From Aequorivita sp. UBA3180 (GTDB taxonomy: Bacteria > Bacteroidota > Bacteroidia > Flavobacteriales > Flavobacteriaceae): a stretch of DNA of 61,019 nucleotides. Under the pieces are notes generated by a model that saw nothing but the letters and a program-made list of their open reading frames with translations, searched no databases and had not been told where the DNA came from. Location: positions 1 to 61,019 of the forward strand of contig DEXQ01000012.1 in assembly GCA_002364215.1 (NCBI GenBank), in the 5' to 3' direction. This document shows positions 57,705 to 61,019 of this stretch, piece by piece. Made by a program: the position numbers and the translations under genes. The stretch's first letter is position 1, and each line of letters begins with the position of its first letter.

Positions 57705-58259
57705 ATGGCCAGAACAGAATCTAAAATGCTTCCGTTGGGAACCAAAGCGCCCGATTTTACATTGATTGACGCGGTAACGAACAAACCTGTTTCATTAAAA
57801 AATGTGCGTGGCGAAAAAGGCACTGTGATTATGTTTATCTGCAACCACTGCCCATTTGTGAAACACGTTAACGAAGAAATTGTGCGCATATGCAATGATT
57901 ATCGTGTTACAGGTTTTGGGTTTGTGGCCATAAACAGCAACGATGTTATCAATTATCCCGATGACTCCCCAGCGAAGATGTGGGTAACCGCAAGAAAACA
58001 TAATTATACTTTCCCCTATTTGTTTGATGAAACACAAGAAGTGGCAAAGGCCTATGACGCCGCTTGCACACCTGATTTTTATTTATTTGACGATGAATTG
58101 AAACTCGTTTATCGCGGTCAATTGGATAATTCCCGTCCTGGAAATGGCATCCCCGTAAACGGAAGGGATTTGCGTGAGGCTTTGGATAATTTATTGAACA
58201 ACAATCCACAGCGGAAAGATCAAAAACCGAGTATTGGGTGTAATATTAAGTGGAAATAG
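57705..58259 (+). CDS. Thioredoxin-like redoxin (AhpC/TSA-type)
   Basis: A 184-residue cytoplasmic redoxin from ATG 57705 (MARTESKMLPLGTKAPDFTLID). The redox motif is VIMFICNHCPFVKHVNEEIVR (CxxC near 53), then FGFVAINSNDV, FPYLFDETQEVAKAYDAACTPDFYLFD and VYRGQLDNSRPGN. It probably reduces peroxides or disulfides. The upstream start at 57651 adds a poorly conserved stretch and is not used. It is followed directly by a palindromic repeat. Confidence 0.87.
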   Translation: MARTESKMLPLGTKAPDFTLIDAVTNKPVSLKNVRGEKGTVIMFICNHCPFVKHVNEEIVRICNDYRVTGFGFVAINSNDVINYPDDSPAKMWVTARKHNYTFPYLFDETQEVAKAYDAACTPDFYLFDDELKLVYRGQLDNSRPGNGIPVNGRDLREALDNLLNNNPQRKDQKPSIGCNIKWK

Positions 58260-58361
58260 CCCTCCCGAAACGAGTTCGGGACAAGCTCTAACCCCCGAAG
58301 GGGGAATTTCATACGCTTCGCTAATAAGCTCCTCCCCTTTGGGGAGGCTGGGAGGGGCTTA
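58260..58361. repeat. GC-rich palindromic repeat element, copy 2
   Basis: Contains AACCCCCGAAGGGGGAA, the inverted pair CCCGAA..TTCGGG, and AGCTCCTCCCC-TTT-GGGGAGG with GGGAGGGGCTTA. It shares the AAGCTCCTCC...GGAGG...GGCTTA outline with the element at 13091-13200. The stop codon of the convergent YfiT-like gene (58359-58361) is made from its last bases. Confidence 0.75.
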
Positions 58362-58892
58362 CCACCCTTCCCTTTTCAGCAGGTTTTCTATATGTGCGTA
58401 ATGATGGTTGCTGTGCCAAGCGTAGCTACCCACTGTTTCCGCAAGTGTGTAGTTTCTATTTCTGTCTGGATGATGAAACTCTCTTAGCAATTGCTCATGT
58501 GATAATCCTTTTATTAGGTAAACCCACTTTGCGTGTAAGGAATTCAGTGCAGCTAGCGATAATTCAATAGGTGCTTTTTTGGCTTCAGCCGTTTCTGCCC
58601 AGGCTTTTTCATCATAGACTTTTATGGTTGGCAATGCTTCTGTCAATGCCCATTTAAAACGATTATAGGCATTGTGATGGCTGTCATAAACGTGATGGAT
58701 TGTTTGGCGCACCGTCCAACCTCCCGGCCTGTAAGGTGTGTTCAACTGATCCTCGGAAAGGTTGCTTACCAAATTATTTAACCTATTCGGAAAATGTTCC
58801 AAGATGGAAATCCAAGCTTGCTGTATTTCAGCAGTAATATTTGAGGGGCAATCGAACTTGCCGATCGGGTATTTTAGTTTTTCTAAATCCAT
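58359..58892 (-). CDS. YfiT/DinB-family thiol transferase-like protein
   Basis: A 177-residue DinB-fold protein close to the YfiT bacillithiol transferase type: the opening KLKYPIGKFDCP, the histidines in GGWTVRQTIHHVYDSHHNAYNRFKWAL and the C-terminal WHSNHHYAHIENL. These residues form the metal site. Bacillithiol is made by some Bacteroidota, but its presence here is not shown. Convergent with the redoxin gene. Confidence 0.86.
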   Translation of the reverse strand: MDLEKLKYPIGKFDCPSNITAEIQQAWISILEHFPNRLNNLVSNLSEDQLNTPYRPGGWTVRQTIHHVYDSHHNAYNRFKWALTEALPTIKVYDEKAWAETAEAKKAPIELSLAALNSLHAKWVYLIKGLSHEQLLREFHHPDRNRNYTLAETVGSYAWHSNHHYAHIENLLKREGW

Positions 58893-58960
58893 GTGTTAAA
58901 AGTACAAAACGCCCCGATAGCTCGAGACGTTTTGCCTATTTATTAAATTTGTTCTTTAAA

Positions 58961-59893
58961 CTATTTAACATCCATTAATTCAACATCAAAAATCAAGGTT
59001 GCGCTTGGAGGAATTACCCCGCCTGCACCACGCTCGCCGTAACCTAGATGCGAAGGAATCACAAAACGGGCCTTATCGCCCACCTGCAATAATTGAATGC
59101 CTTCATCCCAACCAGAGATTACTTGCCCAACGCCCAATTGGAAGTCGATTGGTTGTTTTCTTTTATAGGAAGAATCAAATTCAGTTCCATCTGTTAAAGC
59201 GCCTTTATAATGCACGGAAACTGTTTTTCCCTTTTCGGCTTTTTTACCGCTTCCTTTTTGGATTATTTTATAAAGAAGACCGCTATCGGTTCTGTCAAAA
59301 CCTTCTGAAATTTTTTTCAGTTCGGCTTCCTGAGCTTCTTTCATTTTTGCAATTCGCTGCTCCCTTTCACCAGTAAAACTTCTGAAAGCTTCTACAGCAT
59401 TCCATTTTTTAGCTTCTTCGCCTACACGTATTATTTCAACCTTTTGCATTGTATCGCCTTGCGCAACACTATCAACCACATCCTGCCCTTCCACTACATT
59501 TCCAAAAACGGTGTGCTTATTATCCAACCAAGGCGTTGCAACGTGCGTTATAAAAAACTGACTACCGTTGCTCGCAGGCCCAGCATTTGCCATGGAAAGC
59601 ACCCCCGGGGTATCGTGGCGAAGGTCTTGGTGAAACTCATCATCAAAGTTATAACCTGGTCCACCAGCGCCCGTACCATTGGGATCGCCGCCCTGAATCA
59701 TAAAATCTGGGATTACACGGTGAAATTTTAACCCATCATAATAGGGTGTTCCCTGTGGTTTTGCTGAATTTTCCAAGTTCCCTTCTGCCAAAGCCACAAA
59801 GTTTCCAACCGTTCCCGGGGTTTTGTCGTGGGTTAGTTTTATAAGGATTTCTCCTTTTTCGGTCGTTATTTTTGCGTAAATACCGTCTTGCAT
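58961..59893 (-). CDS. Cyclophilin-FKBP fusion peptidyl-prolyl isomerase
   Basis: A 310-residue protein joining two unrelated prolyl isomerase folds. An N-terminal cyclophilin (about 1-170) has FHRVIPDFMIQGGDPNGTGAGGPG and NGSQFFIT; a charged helix (about 175-205) links to a C-terminal FKBP domain with GSGKKAEKGKTVSVHYKGALTDGTEFDSSY and IPSHLGYGERGAGGVIPPSATLIFDVELMDV. It lacks a signal peptide and is likely cytoplasmic. The start at 59893 is chosen because the -7 element at 59918-59925 lies over the longer frame's start. Confidence 0.93.
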   Translation of the reverse strand: MQDGIYAKITTEKGEILIKLTHDKTPGTVGNFVALAEGNLENSAKPQGTPYYDGLKFHRVIPDFMIQGGDPNGTGAGGPGYNFDDEFHQDLRHDTPGVLSMANAGPASNGSQFFITHVATPWLDNKHTVFGNVVEGQDVVDSVAQGDTMQKVEIIRVGEEAKKWNAVEAFRSFTGEREQRIAKMKEAQEAELKKISEGFDRTDSGLLYKIIQKGSGKKAEKGKTVSVHYKGALTDGTEFDSSYKRKQPIDFQLGVGQVISGWDEGIQLLQVGDKARFVIPSHLGYGERGAGGVIPPSATLIFDVELMDVK

Positions 59894-59917
59894 TTTTTGT
59901 TTTTTTAAATTGAAATG

Positions 59918-59925
59918 CAAAGGTA
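59918..59925 (-). promoter_or_regulatory. -7 promoter element of the cyclophilin-FKBP gene
   Basis: TACCTTTG on the minus strand, full match; transcription starts about 20 bp before the ATG at 59893. Confidence 0.6.
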
Positions 59926-59975
59926 AGGAAATAGGAAGAAAGAATTACTAGCGACTAGCGATGAGGAATGAGCGA

Positions 59976-60126
59976 TTAGGGTTCTACATACATACGTTAG
60001 GGTTCTACACACATACGTTAGGGTTGTGGGACGTATCCGTTAGGGTTCTACACACATGCGTTAGGGTTGTGGGACGTATCCGTTAGGGTTCTACACACAT
60101 CCGTTAGGGTTGGTGTACCTATACGG
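59976..60126. repeat. Tandem array of seven TTAGGGTT units of 21-23 bp
   Basis: Seven units start at 59976, 59997, 60018, 60040, 60061, 60083 and 60104. Type A (21 bp) is TTAGGGTTCTACACACATnCG in outline; type B (22 bp) has TTAGGGTTGTGGGACG followed by TATCCG. The order is A-A-B-A-B-A-B'. All start TTAGGGTT. B plus A repeats exactly with a 43-bp period. Confidence 0.93.
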
Positions 60127-60127
60127 A

Positions 60128-60180
60128 AGGGTTCTGAACCCTAACACATGGTTTCAAGACCTTAATACATGGTTACAAGA
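60128..60180. repeat. Inverted point and degenerate repeats after the TTAGGG array
   Basis: AGGGTTC-T-GAACCCT (60128-60142) is a perfect palindrome with a one-base centre, after which the unit direction appears reversed (CCCTAA). About two 20-21-bp units follow, CCTAACACATGGTTTCAAGA and a near copy (CCTTAATACATGGTTACAAG). Confidence 0.7.
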
Positions 60181-60371
60181 CCCAAACGGGAAGGGTTGAA
60201 TGGTATCTAGCGGGGTTTAGGAATTATAGGGAAGGTTGCTGAACGTATATAGAAGGATTTGGAAAGGGTAAATTTGTATATTTGGGAAATACACAACATA
60301 AAAATATTAAAACTTGGGTATAGCCAACTTTATTAGCGGTATAAACCCAATAGGGTTGGGGATATAAACAA

Positions 60372-61005
60372 GTTACCACACATTTGAAAAATGAATCGAA
60401 CATTAATTTATAGTTGTTTTTTAATAATTTTATTTTCGGCGTGTAAAACGAAAAAAAATTGTGATTTTAACACGGAAATCAGAAAACAGAATGATAGTAT
60501 TATCGCATCTTTAGAATCTGACCCTGAAGATAGTGCTTGGTGGAAAAACTATCTATATAGAATTGATGAACCTTCATTAAAAACAGAAAAGCAAGAATCT
60601 TACAGGCTGATGATTCACAACTCAATGTCTAAATCTTCCGAAATCTATAGAATTTATAATAAGAATGGCTCATATGAATTTGTTTCTAAAAAACTCGAAC
60701 GAAGAGAAAACGGAAATAAAAAAGACACAGTTTTACAACTAACGAAAAGAGATTTAACCGAAAATCAATGGAATGAATTTAAAAGTCTAACTGAAAGGAC
60801 AAAACTTTGGAATCTTCTCGTCGCCATTGAAAGAAGTGGACTTGATGGTCAAAATTGGGTTATAGAAGCCCAAATGCCAAATAAAGAGAACTGTACTGAA
60901 AGAGAATATCACGTTGTTGTCAGATGGCAACCAATCGATACGACGGAATTTATGAGATTAAGCAGAAAATTAATTGAACTCGGAAAATAAAAAACGTGTG
61001 GTAAC
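60372..61005. repeat. Perfect 10-bp inverted repeat flanking the last gene
   Basis: GTTACCACAC at 60372-60381 and GTGTGGTAAC at 60996-61005 flank the lipoprotein gene on both sides, within 9 bp of its start and 6 bp of its stop. The rest of the right arm runs off the window. Confidence 0.7.
60391..60990 (+). CDS. Lipoprotein of unknown function in an inverted-repeat cassette
   Basis: A 199-residue lipoprotein (signal and lipobox LIILFSAC, then KTKKNCDF). The mature part has no family I recognise: ESDPEDSAWWKNYLYRIDEPSLK, then a beta-rich stretch RIYNKNGSYEFVSKKLERRE and C-terminal EREYHVVVRWQPIDTTEFMRLSRKL. It lies between a perfect inverted repeat and is more AT-rich than its neighbours, as expected of a transferred cassette gene. 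Confidence 0.72.
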   Translation: MNRTLIYSCFLIILFSACKTKKNCDFNTEIRKQNDSIIASLESDPEDSAWWKNYLYRIDEPSLKTEKQESYRLMIHNSMSKSSEIYRIYNKNGSYEFVSKKLERRENGNKKDTVLQLTKRDLTENQWNEFKSLTERTKLWNLLVAIERSGLDGQNWVIEAQMPNKENCTEREYHVVVRWQPIDTTEFMRLSRKLIELGK

Positions 61006-61019
61006 AAAGAACTGAGGTA

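Larger units (their letters stand above)
59926..60390. other. 465-bp intergenic region rich in repeats
   Basis: No gene. It holds the TTAGGGTT array (59976-60126), an inverted point at 60128-60142, further degenerate repeats to about 60230, two -7-like elements (TAAATTTG 60269-60276 and TATATTTG 60277-60284) and the left arm of an inverted repeat at 60372-60381. Confidence 0.7.

Noticed and set aside
59976..60126. TTAGGG array as a telomere
   Set aside because: Units are 21-23 bp with long inserts between TTAGGG motifs and the DNA continues with genes beyond; not a chromosome end.
59976..60126. TTAGGG array as a CRISPR array
   Set aside because: Units are contiguous, without unique spacers of 25-40 bp, and no cas gene is present.

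Overview
The window is chromosomal DNA of a member of the Bacteroidota, most likely a marine-type flavobacterium (Flavobacteriaceae; an Aequorivita-like genus is plausible but not proven). The evidence is the promoter style (-7 element TAnnTTTG with a TTG about 19-20 bp upstream), the low-GC coding sequence, family content typical of that group (DUF3276/PUR-like protein, long NusB, cyclophilin-FKBP fusion, DUF4856/imelysin proteins, leucine-type dehydrogenase, zeaxanthin-type carotenoid genes) and dispersed intergenic repeats seen in flavobacterial genomes. No phage, insertion sequence, plasmid gene or CRISPR array was found.

Layout. Positions 1-599 hold two tandem promoters that fire leftwards out of the window, probably into a ribosomal RNA operon, plus a GC-rich structured non-coding segment. 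The translation operon thrS-infC-rpmI-rplT follows (600-3859); infC starts at an unusual AUA codon at 2563. Positions 3.9-16.7 kb are housekeeping: an OmpA-like protein, a secreted protein of unknown function, dnaB, accA, an EamA transporter, an LptF/G permease, tgt, a split transketolase, an FKBP-like lipoprotein, an S4 RNA-binding protein, a phosphoribosyltransferase and aroK, then tRNA-Lys and tRNA-Leu.

Positions 17.2-21.8 kb form a carotenoid module: a CarH/LitR-like MerR regulator with a B12-binding photoreceptor-type domain, then crtI, crtB, crtZ and a lycopene cyclase. The same inverted repeat, TGTTTA-N18-TAAACA, lies upstream of both the regulator and crtI and encloses a -7 promoter element at each. 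This suggests one light- and cobalamin-responsive operator controlling both. A second desaturase/isomerase-like gene lies at 52.6 kb.

Positions 22.5-34.6 kb hold a TlpA-like thioredoxin, aconitase, a four-gene operon of three periplasmic folding proteins plus a MoxR ATPase, a DinB protein, a Skp-like chaperone and guaB. Positions 34.6-40.9 kb are an apparent iron-acquisition operon: DUF4856 lipoprotein, imelysin lipoprotein, HTTM membrane protein, TonB-dependent receptor. It has a well-formed promoter and an AT-rich palindrome at its head. Positions 41-50.1 kb carry a haem-binding protein, a 5'-nucleotidase, an HMG-CoA lyase-like enzyme, a LysE exporter, pyrD with an in-frame repeat insertion, pepT, the nusB-DUF1573-yajC operon and a leucine-type dehydrogenase.

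The right end (50.2-61.0 kb) has an ABC exporter, a DUF3276 protein, the second desaturase, a SulP transporter, small lipoproteins, a CsaA-like protein, a redoxin, a YfiT-like protein and a cyclophilin-FKBP fusion. It also holds three different tandem-repeat arrays (7 bp, 11 bp and about 21/22 bp units) and, at the very end, a lipoprotein gene flanked by a perfect 10-bp inverted repeat that may be a mobile cassette. All assignments come from reading the sequence; no database search was run.
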